Shown: positions 1 to 11,597 of the stretch, in pieces
Layout: every line of letters begins with the position of its first letter
How positions within the stretch are numbered: position 1 is the first letter of the stretch
Assembly: GCA_977006965.1 (NCBI GenBank)
Contig: OZ345381.1
Location: 496,001 to 560,000 of the forward strand
DNA from: Phymatolithon calcareum
Taxonomy: Eukaryota; Rhodophyta; Florideophyceae; Hapalidiales
Length of the DNA: 64,000 nt
Direction of reading: 5' to 3'
Position numbers and translations under genes: made by a program
The notes under the pieces: model-generated
Seen by the model: the letters and a program-made list of their open reading frames with translations, nothing else
What the model was told of the DNA's origin: nothing
Database searches by the model: none

Positions 1-3000
1 GAAGAGAAGAGAAGGGCATGTTCGAAGCGAAGAAATTGTGGACTTGAGTTTTGGAAATCAGAAATACAAACTGCTTGAAAGGGTCATGATTGTCGATAAG
101 CTGAGGTAGGAACGTTGCCGAGAGCAAAAGTTCCTTTCTTCGCTACCGCAATGTGCGCACCATGTTGGACTGGCCATGGAAGCATAGAGCCATTCTAGGA
201 AAAATGCAAAGAGGTGGCTGAGGCTTGAGACCGTGGCAGGGAGAAATGGACTGCAAAGTTTTGGCATCTCCAGTCCTGTGATGTGAGGCGGCAGAAGCGG
301 TGAATGTACGGGGGAGATGTGAAGCAGTATTGTAGTTGCGAAAGTTGGCAGAATTGGGGACGGGCCGTGTGGTGTGTTGTGTTGTGGTACAGTAGTGGTG
401 ATGAGAATGAATGATGCTTGGGCGTTGTATGGTGGGCAGTTAGTGGAAGTACATAACCTCCTTTGGAAGTAAAAAGTAAAGTAAAAAGAACAAACGATGT
501 AATGCGCGGCAGGATGGACGGATGGATCATAAGTTGATAATATAAAGATCTTCTATTCTGAAGACGTTTCAGAAGGACGAGGATGGAAGTGGCATGATGC
601 AGCTGGCTGGCTGATGACCTTGGCTGCAATTAATGCGCGCATCTCGAAGATACTGTAGCGCACGCAAGTGAATGCGTGTACGTAGTGCGGTGGCGGATAT
701 GCCAGAACAGAAAGAATGTGGTGTGAATTCTCCGCAAAGAGCCGCGTTGGTCTGAATTGCAAATGCCAGGTCTGTGGTGCAGCTGCCACTGATATGGCGT
801 CGCCGACTGTGGAACGCTATGAGAGACATGCAGATCTCACATTTGTGCTGGAGGCTGTAAGATGAGGTATAAACGTCCGAGTGGACAACTTCTGATTTGC
901 CGATTATTAGGCTCAGGACTGACTGACTGCGTGCCTGTCGGAAGTACGAGGCGTCAACCACTGAATGGAAATCGTGTGTGTGTGTGTGTGTGTGTGTGTG
1001 CAGGTGCGGTAAGATATTGATATAATGATCATCATCTTTGAGATGCTTTTGTGCCGTGGGCGGTCGTGGTGAAGCAATTGAGCAGTGATGATCAAATTGG
1101 AAGGCGTAGGATAATCATTGTGGGACACAATCATCGACAGAGTTGTGAGAGGGATGAAAACGACGAGACGAGACGAGACGTGTGGAGAGATTGTAATACT
1201 CAGGTGGTAGCGTTGCAGCAAATTATTTCGGCGTGACCCTCTCGTGAATTGCCGGCGGTCGAATAGCACGCGACAACAAGGCAAATGAGACAACAAATGA
1301 TGAAAAGAAACATGATTAGCACGTCGGTTTTGAGACCCGGGACGCGTTGAAACGATGAAGTGCAATCATCATCGTCTTCTATTCTTGCGAATTGTTGACA
1401 ATTGAATCATCATCGTGTAGTAGTAATAGTAGTGGTGATCATGATGATGATGAGGATCGTGATTGTTGCCACTGCCGATGAAGCACTCTCTGAGTGCAGT
1501 TCAGTTCCGTGCGGTTCTGTTCCAGAGTTGCCGACTCGATGCATGCGCTGCAGCCACACGCGTAGCGAGCGCAGTCAACCGTAATTTACATGAAAACAAC
1601 GGTGCGAGTCGATCTGACCAGATACGGTGCGCAAATGAAGAGCCGCGATGTGGCGCCATCGTCCGGCATTCACTCACGCCACTTCGATTTCGTCCCGAAA
1701 ATAGTCGACGCATCTGCCGACGACGGCCATCACACCGCGCGTCCGCATTCAGCCGCAACGCACAGGCGTATGTTCTAAAGAATTTTCTTACAGTACTTGT
1801 CCACCATCTATCTATCTGTTTTATTGTACAGTAGTTATGTTTGCAAGCAAGTAAGTAAGCAAATCAAGAACAAGAACAGGACGGCCAGATCCAGATGTAT
1901 GCAGTATTCTCTCCTCCTCTTCGCACAACGCGTGTATTTAGCACCGGCGGCGCATTGCACGCAGTTTACCATTGGTGGTATCTACGCTTTCGACGCCTCT
2001 GTTCCGTACGCATGCATCATGCAGTAGGCATGTTCAATTGAGATGTCGCGGCAGGCACAACTGGCAGGTAGGTCAGGTTTGCTTGGACGGGCGTTCAGCG
2101 CGGGCAGGCAGGTGGGCAGGTACTGTAGTGTGGGAACAGTTACTGCATCGATTCAATCGAATGAACACTCTGTTTGAGTCGCTGGACCGTCGGTCAAACA
2201 GGAGGCACGGACGTGGTTCGTCCACGGCGCTCTTTATGATACGAAGCGCCGTGTCAACGGGATGCAGTGCACTGCAGAGCGACCTGTGACTGGTTCGATT
2301 GTGTGTGCATAGGGGTGGGGTGAGTGCGGTGGAAGTGGAGGGCGGAAGAGGGATGATCTAGGAGGACTGTCCAATCCAAGTTGTTGGTCCTGGTTGGTCT
2401 TGGTTGGTGTCTGTCGGTGGTAGGCAGGTGGGTGGGTGGTGGTTGAGGAAAATCATGAAAGAATTGATTTGTCGGGTGTGTGCCATGCCCATCATCGTGG
2501 TCCGAGGAGGGGAGGGGAGACAGTGCATGCACTACGTTGTGGCACGTGGACTGTAGACACAGGAACTGTACTGAAATGAACTGAACTGAATGTTTGCGGC
2601 CACTGAAGAGTGTTGAGAGGTTGGATGTTGGGAATGCGACCACTAGGAGAGAGGGGCGGATTAATGGCAAGAAACGGGTCGTGTTTACGCCCCGATGGAG
2701 GTGAATCTGCTGCATGATACAGTGCTGCAGTACAGTATTGTAGTTTGGAATGGCCACATGTGCAAATCTTTCTTTCTTCCTTTCATTTTCCCCGTTCTTA
2801 CTGTGAGATCATGATGATGAGAAAACCTCTTAAATCGCTGTCTGACACGCAGTTGTGCCACTTTCTCCATATGCAAACAATTCGTTGGCTTTCTTTCTTG
2901 CTTGCTAGCTGCCTAGAGCATTTTCTCTCTCCCGCACAAAACTTGCAGTTCCTCATCCAACAATTAACCCGCCACAGTGGGCAGGCAAGCAGAACAGAGC

Positions 3001-3165
3001 AGAGAAAAAGCCCAGCCAGATGTGGAAAAATTTACACGTACAACCAGGGCACTGCACACACACCTCGTGCATGCTTTAATTAATCACCGTCGTCTTCTGT
3101 ACATGACGACCTCCCTATACAGTCACATTTCTCTTCTCTTGTCCTGACACCTTGCTTGAAGCTAG
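1..3165. other. Gene-free desert with simple repeats
   Basis: I see no convincing coding region. The stretch is low in complexity: a (TG)n tract at about 974-1000, ATG/GAT runs near 1438-1457, and several TACAGTA heptamers (388, 1788, 1826, 2725). Open frames here lack codon structure and any recognisable domain. The right end probably holds the 3' UTR of the minus-strand zinc-finger gene. Confidence 0.6.
974..1000. repeat. (TG)n microsatellite
   Basis: An uninterrupted GT/TG dinucleotide run of about 27 bases, read directly from the sequence. Confidence 0.95.
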
Positions 3166-4301
3166 TCATCTTTCCTGTGCCTCCCGCACACTAGAAGCGT
3201 ACATGCTCAACGTCTGCAGTGCCGAATAAGCCCCTTCGTCGATAGAACTGCCGCGACTGAAAGACGGGGTTGTAGGTAGTGAAGCAAGCGAAGTGGCGGC
3301 GCTATCTGGATTCGAAAGCGGGGTGGTGGAGGATGTTGGACGATGAGTGAGGTTTTGATGGCGACGCAAATAACGCATTCTCGCAAACTTGACACCGCAT
3401 GAGGCCACGGTGCACTGGAAGGGACGTCCTTCCTGCACATGCAGTTCCATGACGTGCTTACGCATGTCACCCTTGTATCCGAATGCGCGCGAACAGATGT
3501 CGCATGAGTACGGCTTGATATTCTTATGCACCACGTTGATATGTTTCTGTGAAACGGAATAGAGAAATGAAGGATTTGTTTGTTGGTATGTTAGAATTCT
3601 GTATTGCACGTACATTCGTACGTATGTTGTACGAACGAAAGGGAAAAGAAAGAACGGAATGAATGAATGAATGAATGAATACTTACGCGTAGGTTCCAGC
3701 GTTCGCCGAAGGATTTCTTGCACAAATTGCACTTGTGCGGTTTGCGTTTCTCGTGCACGTTACGAAGATGCACATTGAGGGTCCACTTCTCAGAGAAGCT
3801 CTTCTGACAGAGGGTGCAGCCATGCGGACGTCGCTTCTCATGTCTACTCTTCATGTGACGGGTGAGCGATCCCTTCTGTCCAAACTTTGAGTCGCATCCC
3901 GGGACGTCACACTCGAAGCGCTTCATTTTGCCATCGGCGCCGATTTCCGGCGGTGTCATCGTTGTGCCGGGGGCCGGGGTTGGAGGGGAGGCTGTCGGAA
4001 CGGGAGCCGGTGTCGGATACCGGTGATGCGAAGACGGGAGCACAGAGTGCGAAGACGGGAGCACAGAGTGCGGAGACGGCAGGGTAAGTGTGTGACGCGG
4101 CAGGGACGGAGGTGCAGACGAGGATGGGACTGGAATATCATGACGGAGCTTGTGAGCGGCGGCCTCAATCTGACTGTGCAGTATGTCGTCCGCACGCACA
4201 AACTGTTGCACGGACGTGGGCGAAGTGGTCATGCGTGCGTGATGCTCGATAACTGTTTCCGGCACGGCTTTTGCCGCGGAGAGGAGAAGTGAGATGTCCA
4301 T
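3166..4301 (-). CDS. C2H2 zinc-finger protein, five fingers, TFIIIA-like (one intron)
   Basis: Two exons: 4301-3687 (205 codons) and 3546-3166 (126 codons plus stop), giving 331 aa. The intron 3686-3547 (140 nt, phase 0) has a GTAAGT donor and CACAG acceptor. Splicing completes finger 3 (NLR joined to KHINVVH), which supports the model. The N-terminal ~125 residues are Ser/Pro/His-rich, with a short duplicated SVLPSSH unit. Five consecutive C2H2 fingers follow: two of C-x4-C type (first and last) and three of C-x2-C type, all with H-x4-H spacing. The spacing of the fingers resembles TFIIIA and other nucleic-acid-binding proteins, so a nuclear transcription-factor role is likely, but the target is unknown. 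The start ATG is followed by MDISLLL and is the first in frame. The intron contains an (ATTC)n microsatellite. No neighbour lies within 9 kb on either recognisable side. Confidence 0.85.
3657..3680. repeat. (GAAT)n microsatellite inside the zinc-finger intron
   Basis: Six GAAT units lie immediately beside the intron's 5' splice site (minus strand), so length changes could shift the donor context. Confidence 0.9.
4037..4080. repeat. 21-bp tandem duplication inside the zinc-finger coding region
   Basis: Two and a bit copies of a 21-base unit encode the repeated SVLPSSH stretch in the Ser/Pro-rich N-terminal region. The period is a multiple of three, so the frame is preserved. Confidence 0.8.
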
Positions 4302-4585
4302 GATGGGTGAGTCGGTTCGTTTGTTCGTTCCGTTCGTTCGTTTCCGGAAAGGTGCGCCAGTGGAGCGATAGATCGTTGTAGATCAACAAGAGGAGGTGAG
4401 GTGCACGGAAGGGAGAATGGGAAGCGTGTGCGTGCAGTGTTGTGTTGTTCTGCAAGCAAGGAAGAGAGCGAAGGACAATGGTTGCTGCGAGACGGGTGTT
4501 GTCGAGCCGAGTAGAGTAGAGTCAAGTCGAGGTTGGCTGCGGATATTGGTTACGGATGCGTGGTGGTGGCAGCGCGGGCGAGCGC

Positions 4586-4593
4586 TATAAATA
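4586..4593 (-). promoter_or_regulatory. Possible TATA element upstream of the zinc-finger gene
   Basis: The minus strand reads TATTTATA (plus strand TATAAATA), about 285 bp upstream of the zinc-finger ATG, in an otherwise GC-rich stretch. The position would fit a core promoter with a long 5' leader. It is a motif match only. Confidence 0.25.
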
Positions 4594-4878
4594 CTCGTGT
4601 GTCGGACGGAGGTGGAATGGAACAAGTGCAGTTGTGTTAAATTAAAATCGTGCCTCACGGCAACGAGAGAGTGATCATCATGTTGTTGATCTCGACCCAA
4701 TGAGGCACCAGCAGTCTAAGCGGCCTCGTTTGTCGCACACGGCGCATGCGTGACGTGTCACTGAGCACACTTCCACAGTCACTCAAGTCGCTATTCGTTG
4801 AACTTACGTCCAATGCTGGACTTGCTATGATAGTATGCCGGCAGGCATATTGTTGTATTTTGTATTATATTGTTTGTT

Positions 4879-4909
4879 TGTACAGTACAGTACAGTACAG
4901 TACAGTACA
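4879..4909. repeat. (GTACA)n pentanucleotide array
   Basis: Six successive GTACA units. This is a pure array of the heptamer-like TACAGTA motif that recurs through the window's deserts. Confidence 0.95.
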
Positions 4910-5549
4910 GGTGCAAGTGTGCGTCGCGTGATGGACGTCGTGTGGCTGTGTGCCTGCCTGCCTGCTTTGCCTGAGGACAGCGTTAAAATAATGAATTGAC
5001 CCAGCTGGGGAGTACATGCATGCATCATGCGCGCTGATGATAAGGGTGAAAAAAAAACTATTGCGCTTCATGTACAGTAGGGGGTGGACTAACTAGAATT
5101 ATTATTGTCGTGGTCTACCCGACCACCCTGGACGAAGGAGGAAGGGAGGAACGTAGTGTTGATTCACTCGAGTTGCAGTTTGGCTCTGCTCTGTTCTATT
5201 CTGTTCAGCATGATTATGTTCCGAGCAGAATCATGCACGCTGTCCCGACAAGAAGGGAGAAATTTAACCCCCACCCTCGACTTCGTTGTTACGCCTCGTG
5301 TGTGTTACAAACGATGCGTCGCAGTGCGCAGCGAATCATTCGTATCGTGTCGTGTGTGTGCGCGCAGAAATGCACCCCAATTGACCGGACCGGCCTCCAA
5401 ACACCCCACTGCTCGTTCACCCTGGCGACATCACAGAGCGGCACAATTATGCCGCTCGTAGCGGCATGGACGTGTTCCTGGTGGCCAAATTTCGATTTCC
5501 TCCACCCACCCACACATACCCCCATCGTCTACTCCCCCGTCGCGCACTT

Positions 5550-5593
5550 GCCCTGCCCTGCCCTGCCCTGCCCTGCCTTGCCCTGCCTTGCCC
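5550..5593. repeat. (CCCTG)n array
   Basis: About eight CCCTG/CCTTG units in tandem, read directly. Confidence 0.95.
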
Positions 5594-5867
5594 ACGCAGC
5601 ATAGTGTTCCTGCGAAGTGGGTGAGTGAGTTGGGTGGGACGAGACGAGTGGACGGGATGCGCGGGATTAATTCAGTGCCGCCAGTCGAGGTATCATGACA
5701 CTGCCAGCAGCTCAACAACAACAGCGCACTGCACTACTACTTCACTTCAATACTACGTCTACTGTACCATCATACATTGGAATCCGCAAGGCAGGCAGTC
5801 CGGTACTTTACCCGCAAGAATCGCACTCACCCCTCCCTTGTCAGGGAGCATACTCTTCGGGTACCCA

Positions 5868-5890
5868 GCAAGCAAGCAAGCAAGCAGCAG
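5868..5890. repeat. (AGCA)n array
   Basis: A short tandem of AGCA tetramers grading into AGC triplets. Confidence 0.85.
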
Positions 5891-7168
5891 CACCTTCTAA
5901 CCCAAATATGTGTGTCATGTGGGCTGCACGGCAATTCGGTCATCCCCCCTGTTCCAATACACCCACGACCCTGTAGGCCATATCACTCGGCGATCACTCC
6001 CTCACTCTTGTCTTTGTCTTTGTCTCATCGACTCTACGCAACACTATCACACACTATCACTTCGAGCACAAGTGATTGCCTGTCTGGCATGCATGCATGG
6101 GGTCTGTTCCGTTGTCGGTGTGGATGCACGCACTTATCGCTCCCTCCCTTCTCCCTGCCAACACCGTCACGTCGTCTCCTTCACCACTGCAAGCGTCAGA
6201 GGCACGTCGCCACCGTCCCTCGCTCTCTCGCTCTCTCGCTAGCTCTCACCTCCTTCTCCGCCCGATTGCCTCGTCTCGCAATCACTCAATCCTCTGCCGT
6301 ATCATACTGTATCATACAGGATCGATGTTCCTGCATGTGTCAAAGAAGAAAAAATCATGTGTGAATTCTTGCGTGGTGGTGGCTCACGGCGCGCTCTCCG
6401 TCGTCCACGTCGACAGCCTTATCATGGCTTATCGATCATATCAAACAAACATACTTGTAAAATCCCTCTGAATTTGAAACCTCAAACTTGTGCATCAATA
6501 TGCCTCTTGAGTTGAAAGAAAGCAAGCATTCCCAACGTCCATCCGCTGACCCTATCATACGCCCGCGTATCCTCCCGTCTGTGCAATGAACTGCACCGGT
6601 GCTACAGCACAGTATGATACAGTACAGTCGTTGTCTTTCATGGGCTCCGCATCGCCCCGCCCGCTAAATGCATCAATTGTTAATCTCCAAGCAATCCCGC
6701 CGCCGCGCCCCATAATACTGGACATGTTTTCCTGCTCCTGTAGATACAGTACAATACAGTTATAATATCATAGTGACAGGCTAGTGCTTCCTCGCTTCGC
6801 TCGCTCCAACGATATCCCGAAACGCTGTCCCGCCCTCATCACCCCTTCCCGCCCCGCTTGCAACGTATCACTTGGTCCGACACCCACGCCACTTCTCGCT
6901 ACGCTACGCCACGCCGCGCCACCTTGAACACTCGTCACACCAACCACCTTATCCTCTCCGACCCGTGCCTCTCTCCCAACGCTTACTGCGGTCCACCACC
7001 ATTATGTCCGATTGTTACTGCACACTACTGTACATTCAACTCGCTCATGAAACACATGATACACTACTGTACACTGCAATACAATATTCATCATGAATCG
7101 CCCTTCCCTCTTGCTGCTCATCACCAGTGTCGTCTATCACCTACCTGTTTTCTTGACAACCGCGGAAA

Positions 7169-7196
7169 GATGATGATGATGATGATGATGATGATG
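7169..7196. repeat. (GAT)n microsatellite
   Basis: Nine GAT/ATG triplets in a row, read directly. Confidence 0.95.
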
Positions 7197-7310
7197 TGAA
7201 CTCTACGATCGTTCGCTTTGCCGACTATTTCGGGATGTAGACCCACCACTATAGCCATGCAGATAGCAAGCGAGTGCAGTTAGAGAAAATGAATGAATTG
7301 AAGATCGAAC

Positions 7311-7352
7311 GAACGAACGAGAGCACCTGCTTGAAGGTGCCCTCGTTCGTTC
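7311..7352. repeat. Hairpin: 18-bp arms, 6-nt loop
   Basis: Left arm 7311-7328 pairs with 7335-7352 with a single mismatch. The outer part is made of GAAC tetramers. Confidence 0.85.
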
Positions 7353-7816
7353 TTACATTGCTGTGCCTGGGCTGGGCTGGGCTGGGTGAAGCCAGTTAGA
7401 GTCACGCATATTGGCATGACGATCCGCTGCTGAACGACATACTGTACTTGCTTCTCACATCGGATAACGCTGTCGATCGGCTCTTTCCGTGCCATGCTGA
7501 ACAATCTCGCCACAGATGATCACCGTGATCGTTGCCACCCTGGCAAACACGACTGCTCGCACACTCACTCACTCACACTCCTCACTAAAACGATACTGAA
7601 CTGAACTACAGTATCACCATCTACTATAAAACGAACTTATTCCATTACTTATTTCTTTAAAAAAATAGATCGCATAACGCTTGTCCTGCTTTTACCCTAT
7701 ACTATATAGGGAATCAATCCTACCCCTTTATGGCACTTCAATCTAACCCACCACCCTTTTATTGGAGTTAAACATCACTCATCGTACACCGCTCCATAAC
7801 ATACTACAGTTGCATT

Positions 7817-7991
7817 GGAGCAGTTCATTCTCTTTTCTGTTACATTGACGTTAAGAGCAACAACGTGCTGCTCAACGTCTATTAATCTGACTTCTTGACG
7901 TCATCGGAGCAGTTAATTCTCTTTTCTGTTACAGTGACTTTAAGAGTAACTACTTGCTGCTCAACGTCTATTATTCTGACTTCTTGATGTT
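7817..7991. repeat. 89-bp tandem duplication
   Basis: Two adjacent copies, 7817-7905 and 7906-7991, differ by scattered substitutions. Both begin GGAGCAGTT and run through the same CTTTTCTGTTACA and CTGCTCAACGTCTATT blocks. The divergence suggests an old duplication. Confidence 0.9.
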
Positions 7992-10262
7992 GTAGTCACC
8001 ATAAAATATCAACCGTCTGAACATCATGCTTACTCAGTTTCGCCCATCAATCCCATGTTCCGTATCGCCGAATTTCTGATCACCCACAACTTTTATGTCT
8101 CCTGTTAAAAATAGTATCTTTCATCGAATTTCTGATCATTTTTTTTGCAATCGATCGTTCAATAACAGTCGTGCAGACAAACACACTGTTCAATTGAATC
8201 CATTTGAGCTCCACATGGAAGGCAAATGTTAAATTCTACGAGAAATTCTATTCTCGAGCACACTTGAAAATATTCTCTTATAAAGTTGTGTACCTCAGTG
8301 TTTTCTTTTATTGAGGTAAGGTTTACTTATTATAAAAAGACAAAGAATCAGGAGGAAGTACTAATCTGAGCATCACTCCACTTGTCCTACCTATCATACA
8401 GTTACTTGTTTGAAAAACCTGCTGCAGTATCCCCTGTCGCAAACGTTCCGAATATCTACGTGTGCAACGGTTCGGCTCATTTCAGCTACGGGGGATGAAC
8501 GCAGGACCATGGGACGTTCCACGTTCGCCCTGCTGTCGCTGACCGGTGTACAACATCACTCCTGTGTCCAGCAAAGGGAAGCAACACTACCGTCCTCTCA
8601 CTTTTTCTTCTATTTTAAGCATACATCTTTGTCGTTTCGGCATTACAACCGAGCTACGTGCCACAAATTCTAAAATCTTATGCAGTTCTTTCGATCACAA
8701 CTTCTAATGTAAACGACACATAGCAAGATGCTTTTTCTCGTGATCATCATTACCAACTTGTATACGTCCCTCCCTCCTGAGTGACCATACTCTTCTTACA
8801 AAAATCGCATTGATGCAAGAGAGACGTGTCACTTTATTGGGGCTGTCACCATGGGGGCACCGGCTACGCCAGTGACCCTCAGAGGGATAATTCAGTGACT
8901 TGTAATATCTAATCTACTCCGATTGTTGGAGGCAGAGGTTAAGCTATATAGCTAGCAAGATGTGAAGCTGATGAGGAGATAATTTAGCCTCTTTCACGTC
9001 TCTCGCTTCGAGTTTCATTGTCCAAAATCAACAACAACGCAAATTTCTAAATTGAGCACAACTACGGTTGTATCTGCAAAGTTGTGCCAACTCATGCAAA
9101 CCCATTCCTACACTTCTATCCTGTTAACCGGCAACTCGTGTCCACCGCCATGCACCGAGCTTGCGAGGTTAAAAACTTTTTCACTCCATGAATTATACGA
9201 ATGAATTTGCACAGTAACGTCACAGATATCTCGTGAAACTTGCCGATCCCTTGGAGAATCTCGAATTTGTTTCGTAAATTATACAATTCTACCTCATCAC
9301 TCCTAGATCGAGAACAAAGCCTTCTTCACCCGAGTCAAATGCGTTGTGCCGGCACCGCACAATTGTGGACGGCCCAGTACGTTTTGTCCACCGGGATGTA
9401 GATCGACACTGGAAATATCCACAATATCTTCCACAAATTCCATTGCATCCTCGAACCAATGCCGTAAAATCTGCACCTCAGTCTGCATAGTCTATCAGCC
9501 CTCCCCGATACACCGTACCAATACGTAATACTCTCCACTCCCGTTGACCTGCTGTCCCTCCAACTTCTGTCCACTCGCGCTATTCCGAATCGTTCAAGTA
9601 CAGTACGCATCAGCAGTCTCGCATCCGGAATGCGAAACTTGTGTGCCGTTGCGACCACTTGTCCAAAGCTTTAAATCGACAAATAATGTATCTCTTCCTC
9701 ATATGCAACGGATCATCGCTCCTCCCACGCCCTCGCACCACATCGTTCATCCAATGGGTCCGTGTGTCGCGACGGGGACAGCGCGTATCCCGTGCTGTCC
9801 CTGCACTGCATTTCTTTACTGCCGTTTCGGGATTCAGATGCATTGTTCCCGGACAGCGTTTCAAACACGGTTCGAATGCAAATGTCTGCATTGCATCTCT
9901 GCGCTCTGCAACTACTAGTACTACACGTTGAAGAACAAAGGGTGAGATTCGGGGGTCCGGTCCATATCTCCCGAAGATCTTCAGTACCGTTCGATGACTG
10001 CGCCATGTCCGTCCCGATACGTACGACTCCTTTTGCAGCCGCAGCAGGATGTTCACTTCAGTTTAGTTTCGTAACTGCTGAACTTCGTTAACCATCTTCC
10101 ATGTTCTTCAATTCTATAACCTTCTGCAAACTATCGTTTCATTTTCCAATGCACAACGAGACGTCAGACGTTTTTGTCACAGAGCATCTTCATACTAGTT
10201 TAGAATGTGCTAAAATACCGTACAACTAAAGTTATACAGGTACAATACTTCCATTATTGCAA

Positions 10263-10405
10263 CGTAGAAGACGGAAAACATACAGGGATTTCCAATGCCA
10301 ATATATCTAATTCTGCACCTGCATCTCAAAGTCCGTAGAAGACGGAAAACATGCAGGGACTTCCAAGGCCTTTGTCTAATTCTGCACCTGCATCTCCAAC
10401 TCGAG
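10263..10405. repeat. 71-bp tandem duplication
   Basis: Copies start at 10263 and 10334 with the same GTAGAAGACGGAAAACAT block and share TCTAATTCTGCACCTGCATCT further on. Both are imperfect. Confidence 0.9.
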
Positions 10406-11504
10406 GTCCGATTTCCACGCCATGTCTTGTTCGTCGCGATATATACCGTACGGAGGGACGTCCTGCATGCAAGGGCAGGGAAAACGGCATCCGCGATGCC
10501 CTGGTGATCAGGGCAAAGCGCACTGGTGCCGGCGGCGGAAAACCGCAGGAAACCAATGCCTTGCTTCAAGTTTATGTGATTGAAAATACAATGCATTCAA
10601 AATGCTAGCCGTCCAACGTTCCTTCGAATACATGTGAAGTGATGTGATGTTGGCCACTTGTGCCTCATGTCTATCGAGGTGAATCAATTGGTCCTGTATT
10701 CAACATGGGCACGCCTGTATACTGTAGCGCCTCTGAGGCATTACTGTGCCGAATGACTGGAGAGCGGAAAGATAGGTGTCAGCTGGAAAGCTGGCAATGT
10801 CAGATCAACGGTTTGAGTGCGCCATATCCGCAACGATGCTTTTCAACCACCACAGACACGCTGCTTTGCAGTGTCAGTCACAGTAGAGAGAGGGAGGGAA
10901 GAAGAGGTACTTGATACTTGCTGACCTTGAGACTGGTGGGCAGTAGTAATGAGCGCAAGAGAGTGTAGTTTCCAAGACACACAGCGGAAATCAGAAGGTC
11001 ACAGGGTTAATTCGGCTCTATGCGAGGAAGGGAAAGCCCTTCGCTTCCATCGACTGATCCATCCATCAAAACGAGCCACGATTTGACTACGTATCGCGTC
11101 CAATTTGCCTCGTTTTTGCCCATCAGGCACTCGATTCTCAAAATACTGTACTGTTTCAAGGCACAGCGTCAGCCGCATGTCTTCCGACACCATCATGATA
11201 CTCATTGTTGCCGAAGATTTCTCGTACGTGTCAGTGAAATTCACCGAGCTGTGGATTTCACCACAGCTCTGTGGAGGAGTCGATCGATCGTATAAATTGC
11301 GGTATCATACAGTACAGAGAAAACAATCTGATTTGAGCACGATGCGGCTCATATATGACGCAGCTCTAATTTAGTCCGCCTCGCTCACCGTCAATCCCTC
11401 ACAAAGGGGGCAGAATGATGATGCAGTATGGTCAACGAGGCGAATTCCGCCGGAGCACATTCCTGTGTAGTTCATCACACGCGATTGGTCAGAGAGGAGC
11501 AAAA

Positions 11505-11597
11505 ATAACGGCAGAAGCTCATACCGCTAGTATCACCAATGAAATGGCACCATTCTGAAATTCCGATGATACCCGTGGTATGAGCTTCTGCCGTTAT
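11505..11597. repeat. 93-nt imperfect hairpin
   Basis: Arms 11505-11537 and 11565-11597: the outer 21 bp (ATAACGGCAGAAGCTCATACC and its complement) pair perfectly and the inner 12 bp partly, around a ~27-nt loop. This size could be a small MITE or a hairpin RNA precursor. The sequence alone does not decide. Confidence 0.8.

Larger units (their letters stand above)
4302..7800. other. Gene-free, low-complexity upstream region of the zinc-finger gene
   Basis: No coding gene is supported. It holds the presumed 5' leader and promoter of the zinc-finger gene (4302-4600, with a GTTCGTTC run near 4320), then many simple repeats: GTACA pentamers, CCCTG pentamers, AGCA tetramers and GAT triplets. It also contains a 42-bp hairpin at 7311-7352. 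Confidence 0.55.

Noticed and set aside
5777-6364. 195-aa plus-strand ORF
   Set aside because: Two other frames are also long here (5910-6242, 6076-6471). The open frames follow from C/T-rich low-complexity DNA.
9303-9658. Minus-strand frames with protein-like text (RHWFEDAMEFVEDIVDIS; FRIPDARLLMRTVLERFG)
   Set aside because: The pieces lie in different frames, joining them would need an intron far shorter than others here, and no domain is recognised. Probably a decayed gene or chance.
9871-9890. GGTTCGAATG resembling a tRNA B-box
   Set aside because: No A-box or clover-leaf could be built around it. No tRNA was found in the window on either strand.
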